Shown here piece after piece: positions 26,485-38,138 of a stretch of DNA of 64,000 bases. The position numbers and the translations under genes were made by a program. The notes under the pieces were generated by a model. It did no database searches and had not been told where the DNA came from. It saw only the letters and a program-made list of their open reading frames with translations. Origin of the DNA: Pestalotiopsis fici W106-1 (Eukaryota > Ascomycota > Sordariomycetes > Amphisphaeriales > Sporocadaceae); assembly GCF_000516985.1 (NCBI RefSeq), contig NW_006917091.1, positions 4,485,022 through 4,549,021 of the forward strand, written 5' to 3'. Positions within the stretch are counted from its first letter, which is position 1. Each line of letters begins with the position of its first letter.

Positions 26485-27035
26485 TTTTCAAGCTGAAAGT
26501 TGTTACACTGTGTAATTGTATGATTGGTGATGCTGTATGAAGAGATGATGATGGTCCAGATCAGGATCAGACACGGTGGCCATACTTTATATACATCTTG
26601 CCCATGAGCATTGGCTCTGCTCCGAGCCTCGAGTCCATTGGCGGGCGCTGAGCGGAAATTTGAGATTTCTGCCTGGTTTTGCAATACTTCCAAGCATTTC
26701 AAAACATGACTGTTTGTCAATTTGCCTGCGGAAAATAGTGTGTCGATGATAGATCAGCGGAAACCCGTCAGCAGTGTCCGCGCCTATACTAGCGGTGCCG
26801 TTGACTCAGGCCCGTATGTCTCCACAATTGTCCGCCAGTCTTCCGCAATTATGCTGACATTTTCCACTCGGAGCCGCAGTTTGCAAGGGGCCTCACGTAA
26901 GACTTTGACTGCCATCGCGAGAATCAGATGTACCGTGGGCGTACGACGTAGGGGTCATAGTTTCTCTCAGATTTTGACTTGAACAGCTACAGAGGGATCA
27001 CTCGCGGCTGGTGACCTTGTCAACTGAAGACAAAC
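26485..27035. promoter_or_regulatory. Divergent promoter with CGGAA motifs
   Basis: Shared 551-bp promoter of the dehydrogenase (-) and the Zn2Cys6 regulator (+). It contains a near-palindrome CGGAAAT-N5-ATTTCTG at 26653-26671, direct CGGAAA motifs at 26729 and 26758 (the second reads CGGAAACCCG), and the complement TTCCG near 26838. Zn2Cys6 proteins usually bind CGG triplets, so these are candidate operator sites; binding is inferred. Confidence 0.4.
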
Positions 27036-28535
27036 ATGCATACACCATGGCGACGAGCATGTACCGCTTGTACAAAGGCAAAACGTCAATGCACAAAGCA
27101 GACGCCGGCATGTCGGAGATGTATACAGCGCGGAGCGGATTGTCATTATCCACCGCCGCGGCGTCCGGCCCCGCTGCTATTGCCGCAGTCCTTGTCTTCT
27201 TCCGCGCTTGTGGCCGACGCAACCGACACTGGCGAATTACTGGCAGCATCACTACTGGATGAAGACATCAGTTTTTCTTGCAACTTGCCAGATCTGGACT
27301 CTACTATCCCGAACTTGGTCTCGGATGACTTGGGTCGTGGTCAACAGACCCTCGTAGACATAACGCCGGCTCGAAAGCCCGAGTCATCAGTATTGCCATG
27401 GTTCCTCCATCCTTCAAGCTGGAAGCGCGAGCGCTTACTAGAGCAGCATGAAGAAATGCTGGCATCAAGCCAACAGTTATACGTAGACACGATACGTAAC
27501 TGGTTATTCGACTGGGTTTCGGGGTCCTCACCCGCACCTGTCCTCTCTTCATCGTCTTCCACTTCCACAGATTCACCCGCCACAAACCCCTTAATCCACC
27601 CAGAACTATACCGGCGCGAGATGCCACGCATAATACAGGACGCCTACACCGCCATCACAACGTATCAGTACCGCACGCCAGCCAACACGGAGACGGCGCT
27701 GCGCATCCTCGAGGCCCGCACCGATCAGCTGATCCAGGAGCAAGCCGTGCGCGAGGCCATGGGCGACCCGCCCCGCGGCACCCTCGAGCACCTGGCCCGC
27801 GTCCACGCCCTGCTGGCGTACCAGGTCCTCGGCCTCTTTGACGGCAACGTGCGCGCCCGCGCCCGCGCCGACGGCCTCGTGGATACGTTGTTCGCCTGGT
27901 GCGATGCCATGTGGACGAGCGCAAAGGCGGACCAGGAGAACAAGATCAAGAAGGGTCGCTGTTGTGGTTGTCGTCATGACTTTGCTTCTTCTTCCTCTTC
28001 TTCTTCTTCTTCTTCTCCGCCGGGACTCTGTTGTCATCGTCATGATCATCCGGACCAAGACCAAGATCAAGAGGCACACGGCAATCTCGACGACGACTAC
28101 GACGATAATAGTCTATGGCACACTTTTATCCACGTCGAATCGGTTCGCCGCGCCTTACTCACGGCGCAAATCGTGCAGAATATCTACCTGATGCAAAAAA
28201 CTGGCTGGTCGTCATGTGCCGGCGGCGTCGTCTTGACAATGCGGCGCGGCGTCTGGTCGGCCAGGAGTGCGTATGCGTGGAAGAAGCGGTTGGCCCTGGC
28301 GGCTCCTCCGCCTTCCTTGGCCACGACCGCGGCGACAATGAACACACGAGACCCGCTGCTGGGACTCTTGACTACGCGCCTCGACGACGCGCTCGAAGGG
28401 GCGGGACCTGGTGATGTCGATGATTTTGGACTTGCGCTCCTGGGCGTACATTTTGGCGAGGAGCGTCTGGAGAGGTGGATGGACGAAAAGGGGGCCATGG
28501 ATTCGTCATTGTCGGATCCCTCGAGGTGGTTATAA
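27036..28535 (+). CDS. Zn2Cys6 transcription factor, intronless
   Basis: Nuclear DNA-binding regulator of 499 residues without introns. The zinc cluster is at the extreme N terminus: C9-x2-C12-x6-C19-x6-C26-x2-C29-x6-C36, with the basic TKAKRQ segment, followed by a Pro/Arg linker. The middle and C-terminal parts have the helical, Trp-containing pattern of fungal pathway regulators (QNIYLMQ and the RRGVWSARSAYAWKKR segment) rather than a clear fungal-specific transcription factor domain. A Ser run near residues 315-325, coded by a TTC/TCT microsatellite at about 27980-28018, and an Asp/Gln/His-rich stretch interrupt it. The second start codon at 27049 would remove the first cysteines' context, so 27036 is preferred. 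It probably regulates the divergent dehydrogenase gene. GC content is high in the third codon position between 27.6 and 27.9 kb. Confidence 0.87.
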   Translation: MHTPWRRACTACTKAKRQCTKQTPACRRCIQRGADCHYPPPRRPAPLLLPQSLSSSALVADATDTGELLAASLLDEDISFSCNLPDLDSTIPNLVSDDLGRGQQTLVDITPARKPESSVLPWFLHPSSWKRERLLEQHEEMLASSQQLYVDTIRNWLFDWVSGSSPAPVLSSSSSTSTDSPATNPLIHPELYRREMPRIIQDAYTAITTYQYRTPANTETALRILEARTDQLIQEQAVREAMGDPPRGTLEHLARVHALLAYQVLGLFDGNVRARARADGLVDTLFAWCDAMWTSAKADQENKIKKGRCCGCRHDFASSSSSSSSSSPPGLCCHRHDHPDQDQDQEAHGNLDDDYDDNSLWHTFIHVESVRRALLTAQIVQNIYLMQKTGWSSCAGGVVLTMRRGVWSARSAYAWKKRLALAAPPPSLATTAATMNTRDPLLGLLTTRLDDALEGAGPGDVDDFGLALLGVHFGEERLERWMDEKGAMDSSLSDPSRWL

Positions 28536-29059
28536 CGGTTTTGTTGGCCACGTTGATGTCAGGAATGCTTCTTTTCTCTTTACTCGACATGTAGAAAATA
28601 TGACTCATTGTTGTGAGACGTGAAGCATCGAATTTGCCCTGATCTATTGAGCTTAATTCATGTAATCCGAGCCAACACCTGTCTACAGGAATTTGCTAAG
28701 AAGTTATTTCCATCATGAACGTCCTCGAAGTGGTTTTGGCCTCATACTTAGGTTAATCTCTGGGGTTTCGGATGACTTCTCGAATTAGGATCCATAGGCC
28801 TCGTCGTATATATATTACTGTAGTGTGTATTATATAGTCCCATAAACAACAAGTATAAAATCTCTGCCCCGAAAGACCCGAAGAACCCAAGACTAGCGAC
28901 CCACCAGTAAGTTTCTATTCCGGTTCTTTGTGATGTCTTTTGGTTCATCAATGGGCGGAAGGAGGGGGCTAAAGATACAGAAAAGGAAATATAATACCCA
29001 CTCGAGCTGAAGAGCTGGCAACGACAGATTCAAAACCAATGGTAAAATTCAAGATTGCC
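28536..29059. other. Intergenic region between convergent genes
   Basis: About 520 nt between the 3' ends of the Zn2Cys6 gene (+) and the PAN-domain gene (-). An AT-rich stretch near 28800-28860 contains short TATATA runs. No other feature is recognised. Confidence 0.45.
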
Positions 29060-31382
29060 TCATGAATTACAATCAGGACTAGTCGGGTCGGAGCAAGCCA
29101 CACTGGTTCCCTGGACTGCGTACGGAAAGGAAACGGTGGTGGTACCGCCGAACCCGCCGTCACCAATATACAGGTAACATGTTCCGCTGACGAGATCGAA
29201 TGCAAAGGATTCGCAATATATGGACTTGTTGCAGTAGTCGATGCAGTCCTGGTAATCGGACGTCACGAGGTCGCTGGTCTCGGGGCCCTCATACCCTTGT
29301 CCACAGGTCACCTCATAGGTACAACCACAGCCGTCGCCTCCCTATCCAACCAAAGTCAGTTACTGTCAGTGATTTGGGCTTTCTCTTTTTTTTAATATAA
29401 TTTTTTTTTTTTTTAATTGAGAAGTGGGTTTTGCAGAAAACGTGTTTAGTATTCTCCTTTCCCTTCTTACTTCCTTGTCCATGTGGATATAGAAAATTAT
29501 CCAGTCCAACATAAAAATGAAAAAAAAAAGGCAGATAGAGAAAGTAAGAGCAAGATTCAAGGAAATAAAGTACTCACAGGTGCAGGGCTTGTATAGATGC
29601 CCCTGTTAAGCAAGAATTAGCACATCAATTTTCTTGTTCCGAAAAGAAAAAGGGGGGGAGTCTTTACTGAGATACGGTGACAGTTCCCGTGTTAGTGCTT
29701 GTTGTTATGGCTGTACTCGTGGTCGTTGAGGTGAATTGTGTGATTGTTGTGCTAGCGACTATCGTGCTACTCGTAAGGGTCTGTGTCGTGGTGGGGGTCT
29801 CAGTCGTTGTGCTCTTTACCGTCTGCGTCGTCGTCGTAGTGGAAGTCGGCGCAGTTATGATGGCAGTATCTGTATCAGTCTCCGTCGAGGTTAGACCCGT
29901 CGACGTAACAGTGGAGGTCACGGTAGTGGCAATGCAGCTGCATATAATTGAGTCCAAGGTTGGCTCGTCCGTGCTTTTGCTGGTACCTGTAGGAGTACTG
30001 GTTGGTGTCGTCGACCCGAAGGTCGGAACGCTCGTCTCCGTTGGATTGGTGAATGCGGTAGTCTCAGTGCTATACCACGGCTCGTATGGGCTCAGGCCGC
30101 CGGAGTCAGTGTAGAAAGGGTCAAGAGTCGTCTCAGGCCAACTATCTCCATAGTATGGAGACGCTTGAACAGGTTCGTTACCACCATTCCCCTTGTAGTT
30201 CGAGTTGCTACCACCAAGATCGTAGTCGCCATTGTTACCATTGTGGCTGGCCCCTTGGCCGCTTTCGTGACCATCATATCCGCTGCCACCCCTATCACCC
30301 CCAGAACTCTCATCATAGCTTCCTTGGTGACTAGCTTTGCCATTGTAGGAGTCTTCAAAACCATGACCGCCTCCACTGCCCCCAGCATATGCAGGAAGCT
30401 GGCCACCGTGTGCATCACTACCACCATCGCTGCCGTACGAAGGGCCGGAGGGAAAGCCACTATCAGAGCCAGAGCCATCTTGAACGTACGGGGTCGGCTT
30501 GAGACCAGCTACCGGGCGAGAGCGCGAGGCCTTTTTGTCGCCATCACACCCGCCACGAGTATGATCGCGCCTTTTCTTTTCAGTTGCGGCGGCAGCTGTG
30601 GAGGCAGTGGATGCACAAACAGACACGGCAGTATTTTCAACTAGTGTTGTTGTTGTTGAATCCGTTTCTACAGCGAAGTCGGTTTCCTGGTTTGAAAAGA
30701 AAAGCAATTAGTCATTTGATCTGATGTCCTTTTGTGAGATAAATTGAATTGTGCTCAGTTCTGATCGTCCATACTGCATCTGCCTCCATCACGGTCGATA
30801 CGTGACAAATTACCTTGGCTAGGGTTTTGAAACGCGGCTTAATGACCGAAAAGATTGATATATGCTTTACTTACCGTTGAGGTGATGCTTGAGTAGGTGG
30901 TTACGGTCGACGTGGTCGGATCGGCAGTCTCAGTCACGGTTTCTGACTCTCGGTCTAAATTTGTGCAGGTTAATGAGCATTAGCTGCACTAAGCAGTCGG
31001 AATATATGATTGACATTATTCAAACCTGGATTTCGGTACCTGATCATCCTATTTGTCATGAATAAAAAGTAATGAATACCTACCGGTGCTCGTAGAGACT
31101 GGGGTGCTTGTAGTTGTAGCAGTGGTGATAATTGTTACGGTAGTTGTTGCACCGAAGCCAATAGCTATTGAGTTTGTATATCTCAGCGTTGATTATTCAC
31201 AAGATTCAAAGAAACGAATACTTACTAGTCGTCGTAGTAGGGACACTGATGTCGAACTTCTCCGTACAAAGGTATTGAGTTAATGGGTCAGTCGCGATCA
31301 GGGAGCTGAGACTCGAGTAATAAGGCAGACTGCATGGATTAGTCACCGCTCCGAGAATTGTGAGCGATTCTATATCTGCCAT
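29060..31382 (-). CDS. PAN/apple-like protein with Ser/Thr-rich stalk
   Basis: Predicted cell-surface or extracellular protein of 547 residues in six exons, transcript order: 31226-31382, 31084-31164, 30875-30954, 29668-30686, 29578-29602 and 29060-29341. All junctions keep frame and the total is 1644 nt. The N-terminal 52 residues contain two cysteines. A long Ser/Thr-rich part follows, with a Gly/Ser/Tyr/Asp-rich stretch in the middle and many TTT/STT repeats that suggest O-glycosylation. The C-terminal domain starts GGDGCGCTYEVTCG and has the spacing of a PAN/apple domain (cysteines in CIDYC, YCESFAF, GTCYLYI and VACS); such domains bind carbohydrate or protein. The 25-nt exon 5 is supported by phase: the fourth exon ends in phase 2 with a GTAAAG donor. 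I see no clear signal peptide at the ATG at 31382, so an upstream exon may be missing. No GPI signal is seen. Confidence 0.78.
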
Positions 31383-32372
31383 GATAGAAATCAAAATTAG
31401 GGGCTGAAGACCCCTTGATAAGTTGAAGAAAAGAGTGAAAGCAAGATCTAAGATCTCATACTCTAGAACCTAGAAAGACATTAAGGGGAATATTTGGATG
31501 AAGAGGATGTCGGCATCCAATCGAGAAAATTTCAAGGGCATCATTGTATTTTGTTTGCATTATATCTCGACTTGAATTGATCATGTAGTCATCTCCCGAT
31601 CTTTTGTCACAAGCTTTTCCCAGTGTAATCTGCTATCCGCCCTTGCTCGGTAGCTGATATGGGCAATGCGGCAAATCCGAACCTTTTTGACAGAGAATTT
31701 TCCCGGCTATCCAGCTTGTGATTGCTTGCTGGTGCGGTTCTGCCGGAAATACTATCATAGCAATAGTCTGGGGAAAAGCAAGAAACCGGCGGCTCAACCG
31801 TCACAATATGTCGCTTCAACCTTTGGCAGCAGTTTAGCAGTCAGTTCTTAAGTTGAGTCTAGAGACCGAGTCGTTGGGAAGAATCTCTTCAAGAGATGTC
31901 CAAGTCGTTTCATCTTCCCGCAGATTTTCCCGAAGAAGGATGCCAACCTTCTGAAAAGGTGGAGGGGAAAAAAGTGGAGAAAAAAAAAAGGGCTTTTTTT
32001 TTTCCCCATGGAAGAGAGCTGTTCCGTGCCATATTCTCTTTTGCCATCTTGAGATCTCCGGATGCTACAGGTTTTTCGACTTCAGATAATGAAACAAAAA
32101 GAAGAAGAAGAAAAAACTTATTGAATTGCAATCCATGGAGTTTGGTCGTTGTATAACAAGTTGACCCAATAACGTCAAAGAAGCGCTGCAACTACCGCCG
32201 TTGCAGAACTCTCCTATAAACATGGATAGCAGTGACTGCGTACTTTCACTGGCCTTGTCGAGAGAGAGAAAAAAAAAATAAGCAGCTATAACATGGTATT
32301 TGGGAATGCTTCATGCATGCTAGTGGATTTTGGGAATCTTTCGGCTTCTATTAATTTTTCCGCACTAAGTGC
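31383..32372. other. Unique flank left of the transposon island
   Basis: About 990 nt between the PAN-domain gene start and the island. Base composition is normal, with CA and TG present. Short A and T runs occur at 31978-32003. Immediately before the island is a small inverted repeat, CGCAC-TAA-GTGCG (about 32361-32373). No gene is recognised. Confidence 0.45.
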
Positions 32373-32420
32373 GTATCCCTTTAAGCACGGGTTGCAGTCC
32401 CTTTTTGATACGTACCGAAA
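32373..32420. repeat. Left terminal inverted repeat of the piggyBac-like element
   Basis: Matches the reverse complement of 47534-47581 over about 48 bp with only a few differences. The sequence is little affected by RIP. The inverted match ends at GTATC on the outer side and near CCGAAA on the inner side. Confidence 0.8.
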
Positions 32421-32580
32421 ATCGCACCACATCCGGCTAATTAGTCAATTTCGTTTATAACAGCACATATTGCTTTTTGTATTTAGTAATATAAATAAAG
32501 TAGTTTACCGCGTTTTTTCGCGTATAATTACTTTTATATTATTAATTTTCTTAATGCGATAAATAAACGCGTAAGATTAT

Positions 32581-32813
32581 TGTTAGATGGTGGATTATGG
32601 TTCCCATATACTGGGGTGTGCTTAAGCACACGGATCAACCCTATAGTGTTTAGATAGATATACGGGACCTCCCGGGAATTAGCCGGGGCCACCTAAATAA
32701 GCGTATATTTTATTAAAACTAAAAAGCGCAAAATATAAATTAATATATTATATAATTAATATTTATATTAAATTAGTTTAAATTTTAATAGGAAAGCACT
32801 ACCTTAATTAATA
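32581..32813 (+). repeat. 5' LTR of Copia A
   Basis: 233 bp, starting TGTTAGATGG and ending TTAATTAATA; the original CA end is preserved as CA in the LTR of copy B at 47582. The first 110 bases keep CA and TG; the rest is AT-rich from RIP. Confidence 0.9.
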
Positions 32814-35799
32814 ATTAAAAATCTTAGTGCCTCCGCCGAAGCTACGAAAATAATAATTACGAAAAAAGCCGGAATCGGCCTAACGGCATTATTAAAAATA
32901 ATCTCCGATTAGAATAATTAGGAATATGCGTTTTGGATCCAGGTATAAATTGCCGGACTAATTAATTACCTTAAAAATAAAACGATTTTAATTAAAACTT
33001 TAATTAAACCGGATATAAAAAAAACCAAATATATAAAAACCGCGGCAGCAACTTTTAAAGCTATAGACAAAGGCGATAATCCGAGTATTTAAAATAAAGA
33101 AAACAGGGAATAAATAATAACGGATTTTACTAAAAAAGGTTAAAAATCGTTTAACCTCGATTATAATTATTATAAAATAAAAAAGGTTATATACGCTAAA
33201 TAATATATAGCGATTAAAAAGATTACAAAATAGATAACTACCACGATTTCTCTAGATTTTTTTTTTACGTGCTGCTTAATTAACGAGCCTTTGCATAAAT
33301 AGTACGAAAATCTAAAGGCTCGCTATAGCAAATTGGCTATAAATAATAAAAAAAAAATAAAAAAATAATATTTAAAAGCTTTTAAGCCTCCGAAAATATT
33401 AAAAAAAGCTATTAATTAGGTTAATAAATAAAAGATAATTATAACGAAAGCCTAGGTAAAATAAATAATTAAAATATAAGATAATTCGGTTTAGGCTATA
33501 GATTTTCTAAATGCAATTATTTTAATTATATTATAATAGGCCGCCTTTTATTAAATTTACAAAAAATAAAGCATTTTAAATAAAAATTTAAAATATCGGG
33601 TAATAAATAACGATTTCCGTAAAAGCTTAAATATTTAATAGCCGATTAAGTTAAAAATTAAAAAAAGCGCTTTTGCAATTTACGCTAATAAAACTAAAAA
33701 ATAGCCTTAAAACGGATAAAATAAAGACGCTTATTTTATTAAAAATTAAATGCTTCCCCGATTAAATACGGCTGGTTTATATAAAAAAAAAAATAAATAA
33801 ACTACCTATAATAAAAGGTAAAAAGATATTAGATACCCTATTTGCCACTTTTTTTATACCTTTAATTTGTGTTTTTACGTATTCCTAAAAAAAGCCTATT
33901 TAGGTTTCGTTTTTAAAAATAAAATACAAATACGAATAAATAAAATTTTTAAAAAAGACCCTAACCTATAAAAATAGGTTTGCAATATAAAAAGGATTAA
34001 AATTAGCCGAATTAATATACTACGAATAACTAAAAAAAAATTACTCCCGATTAATATAAATTAATAAAATAAACGATTAGTAACAAACGTATAAAGCAAT
34101 TTTATAATATTTATAAAAAACTACCTTTTACGCTATTTAGTTATCCTAAATTTAGTAATAACGATTTTAATTATAAATATAAAAATAAAACTTATTAATT
34201 ATAGGCAAACTCCTAATTACGACTTTATTTAGTTAAGCGACCGGAAATTACCTATTTACGGATATAGCATAATAACTATATAACTCGGATTTAAAATATT
34301 ATTATTAAATAATATAGCCTATTATCCTAAATTACTAATTATATTAGTATTATTTTATTAACTATAAGGACAAAGATATTATTAGGATAATAAAAACGAC
34401 TTTATAATATTATATAAAAGAAATAGATTTTTAATTAGCATACTCCAAAACCGATACAAATAATATATCCTTAAATATAAATTTTATAAATTACTTTTAG
34501 CGTTATTTGCTATTTACCGGAAAAAATATATAATATAAATAAAAAGGCCACTATTAATTAGGAAAGCTATACAATAGCATTATAAAATAGGATATTTAGG
34601 CCCGGTAGCTTTCGAATACCTTATTTATTTATTTTAGGGGGTAAAAATTAAAGGATTAATTATAATAAAATATAAAGCCTGCGTATTTACAAAAATTACG
34701 CGCTAATTACGGCGAGCGTTACGGCTAATTAACGAAAATTATAGCGAACGATTAGCTATAAATTTTTATAATTATATTAAAGGGATCGAAAATTATATAT
34801 CCTAAATACTAATTATTTATCGGCAAACGGGATATATATAAAATTATTATTTTATAAAAAGGATTGCGGTTATATTAATTAACGTTTTCCGATCGTTTTT
34901 AAGTATAATAAAAACCTAATATAATATTAAAATTAAAGTTATCGAATACGATAACAAAATTATAAAAGTTAAATAAATAATAGGAAAATACCTCGAAAAT
35001 AAATATATTAAATTCGAGCCTTTAGCATTATATATATAAGCCTAAAATAGAGCTATTAAACGTTTAAGGGGTATAATTAAAAAAAAAAACGGGTAATACG
35101 CATTAGCGTAAAACTCCTTTATTAATTTTAGCCCGAAATCGGCAAAACCGCAATATATTTATATAATCGCACGCCGAATTATAATTCCCGATAGCGCATA
35201 TTATATATAAAATTCTATAAAGCAGTTATAAAAATAAAAAAAGTTCTAAATCTAAATTATAAATTTAATTAAACCTATTTTAAAGCATTCGGATATAAAA
35301 CGTACGCAATAACGCTAACGGCATAATAAAAATTCGGCCATTTATAGCGATTAATATTTAAAATATAAATAGGATATTTAATCGGATATAAGTTATTTAA
35401 TATTTATAAAATTTAGATTTTTAATTAAAATAAATTAATTAATACGAAAAATATAATTATAAACGAAAAAAAATTATGCGACGGAAAATAGGATATATTT
35501 AAAAATAAGCTCCTAAATATTAATACCCAACTTATCGCCGATTTCGTAACTAATTACGCAATATTTAAAAATAAAATTTTATAAAAATTAAAAAATAAAA
35601 ATACCGCCGCAAAAGATATCCTATTAGGCGATAATTAAAATAATTAAAAAAAAAATAGTAATTAAAAAAATAAGGAAGCAACGCTAAATAAAAGGGATAA
35701 ATAATACCCCTTTATTATAACGAAATTTGCCTTTTAAACTTTATTATAAATACCTTTATTAGCTTTATTAATATATAATATAAAGGCGATTACGATTAA

Positions 35800-36090
35800 T
35801 ATGGCAGTCAGTTAAACCTTGAGGGTCCTCAAGATACCAGATACAAGGAGCATATGGATGTCCCTATCAAAAGCAAGGAGCTTACGGATAAGGTCCGTAC
35901 GCTCCAGGGAAATTAACAAATCTTTCTGATGAATAAGTGTATAAATGGGACTATATGCTCCCTCTTTAATTAGAACTTAGACAGATATAATACACCTTAT
36001 AACCATACCTATACCTTTCAACGCTCTTAGCTTACTTCAATATTGTGACTCTCTCAAACCTACTTTATATGCTCCTCTAACTGTATCACA
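35800..36090. mobile_element. Element D: unmutated 291-bp insertion (solo LTR or MITE)
   Basis: A 291-bp segment with ordinary base composition (CA, TG, GAGGGTCCTC, GTCCCT) inside AT-rich Copia A. It is flanked by a perfect duplication ATTAA at 35795-35799 and 36091-36095, and is absent from Copia B, where the flanking sequence is continuous (complement near 49627-49640). It starts TATGGCAGTC and ends CTGTATCACA, so a TG...CA solo LTR with one start change is likely. A TATAAATGGG promoter-like box at about 35941 agrees with that. A MITE is the alternative, since the ends share an imperfect inverted CAGTTA. Orientation is unknown. Confidence 0.75.
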
Positions 36091-37905
36091 ATTAAGGATA
36101 CGGCGCTATTAAAAAAAGGACCTAAAATAATCTTATAGCAAACAACTTTCTTAGCTAGTTATAAAGCCGTTCCTAAAGCAGGATAAAGCAATAATTAAAA
36201 CGATAAAGCGAAGCTAAAACGCTCTTTTCGTTAAAGGGTAAAAATTTATAAAGCGGAAATCCCAGCTCCCCCTAAATAATATTATAAATTATATTATTAT
36301 CCGTTTAGCAAATTATTCCTTTAAATAAAAGCTAATTATTTATAAAATTATAAAAATATACGATTTTAAACCGAAATTAATAAAAAGGATTTACGAATAA
36401 AAGGCAAATAAATCCTTAATTATATATAGGTATACGTATATAAATTCGATAAGCACGGGAAATTTTAAAAATATAAAGCAAAATTCGTCGTTTACGGTAA
36501 TTAATAGGCGAAGTCCTAGAATTAGGAAACTTACGCGGCTATATTAGCTAAAAAATTATTTCGCACCCTAATCGCGATCGTAGCGAGATTCGATTTTAAA
36601 TTAATATAATATAACATAATAAACGCGTTTATATACGCTTTTATTAATTAAAATATATTTATAAAAATACCGGATAAATATCGAAAAAAAAATACTATAT
36701 TATTATTAAATAAAGCATTTTATAGATTACGGATATTACCGCTACTATGGCAAAAAGAGTTTATAAAGACTTTAGCCGAGATCGGTTATATTTAGATATT
36801 ATATAAGCCCTGCGCATTTATTAAAAAAGGAGTATTAGTCTTTTTTTACGTTAATAATATAATTATCGTATATAGGAATAAAGATAGAAAGGCTATTAAT
36901 TATTTAATATAATACCTTATAAAAAAATATAAAATTAGTGGTAGCGAGCTAATATAATGGTTTTTTAGGATAAAAGTAATTAGAAATCGTGTATTTAAAA
37001 TAATTTAGCTTTTTTAAAAGGCTTATTTTAAAAAAATCGCTAAACTTATAAATAAAAAAAAAATTTATATAACGCTAATAAGCTGCGAAAAATTTATACC
37101 TTGATTAATTATAGCGTTTTTTTACGAAATATAAAAATATTAAAAAAAGATCGGATTATTGCTATTCGCGGCTATATCTACGAGACTAAATATCGTATTT
37201 ATAATAGCTAAACTGGCTCGATTCCTTAATAATTTAAGCTAAGCATATTAAAAAGCTGCTAATCGAGCTTTAATTTACCTAATTAATATTAAAAAACTCT
37301 CGCTTAAAATCGGAGGATCCTCTAATTTAGTAATTGCTAATAACGCATTATTTGCCGATAATAATATCGATTGCAAAAATACCTAAATATTTGCTATAAA
37401 GCTATTTAAAGGATTAATTAGTTAGCGATTAAATAAATAAAATATAGTTACCATTTTTATTATAAAAGCTAAGTTATTTGCCTTAGCGCAAGCTGCTAAA
37501 AAGATATTATTCGTTAGTCGATTATTAAAGGAATTGTCGATATAGCTGGATAATAGCATTATTATTATTAAATATAATAATAAGCAAATTATTAATTTAA
37601 TTAACGCCGAAATCGCGTTATTAAAAATAAAGCTCCGTTACGTAGATATCTATAATTATTAGTTACGATAAAAAGCCTAAAAAAAAAGGATTAGAGTTAT
37701 TTATAAACCTTTAAATAAAATAATAATAAATAAATTAACGAAAAGCTTGCTAATAGGCAAATAACAAAATTTTTTATAATAAATAGGATTTAACGTTGTT
37801 TATCGTAATTAAAACGAATAGCCCTAAAAAAGCTATATTTTGCTAATTAGCAATTTTAATTTAAATGTGGCTAGATTTACGATAAATCGTGGATCTAAGG
37901 GGGTA

Positions 37906-38138
37906 TATTAGATAATGGATTATAGTTCCTATATATTGGGGTATGCTTAAGCACACGGATCAACCCTATAGTGTTTAGATAAATATACGGGACTTCCCGG
38001 GGATTAGCCGGGGCCACCCAAATAAGCGTATACTTTATCAAAACTAAGAGGCGCAGAATATAAATCAATATATTATATAATTAACATTTATATCAGACCA
38101 GTTTAAACTCTAATAGGAAAGCACCACCTTAATTAATA
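37906..38138 (+). repeat. 3' LTR of Copia A
   Basis: 233 bp, the same length as the 5' LTR. It starts TATTAGATAA (RIP form of TGTTAGATGG) after a purine tract, and ends TTAATTAATA. Differences from the 5' LTR are transitions of the RIP type. Confidence 0.9.

Larger units (their letters stand above)
32581..38138 (+). mobile_element. Copia-type LTR retrotransposon A, RIP-degraded
   Basis: Full-length element of 5558 bp with 233-bp LTRs and a perfect 5-bp target duplication ATTAT (32576-32580 and 38139-38143). Orientation is from the reverse transcriptase. Near 36718-36765 the frame reads the LYGLRQ...LLWQKE pattern of Ty1/copia elements with RIP changes. At about 36840-36870 it reads FFYVNNIIIVY where the family has YVDD. 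Pol order (integrase before reverse transcriptase and RNase H) fits the position of this motif in the last third. A purine tract CTAAGGGGG lies at 37895-37903 before the 3' LTR. CA and TG are nearly absent while CG is common, and stops are dense in every frame, so it is dead. A 291-bp element D interrupts it at 35800-36090; without D it is 5262 bp. Confidence 0.9.

Noticed and set aside
27606..28498. Several Arg-rich open frames (-) opposite the intronless Zn2Cys6 gene
   Set aside because: Antisense shadows of GC-rich codons; no domain and no consistent start.
29677..30644. Long Val/Thr-rich open frames (+) opposite the PAN-domain gene
   Set aside because: They are antisense shadows of the Ser/Thr- and Gly-rich repeats of the minus-strand gene.
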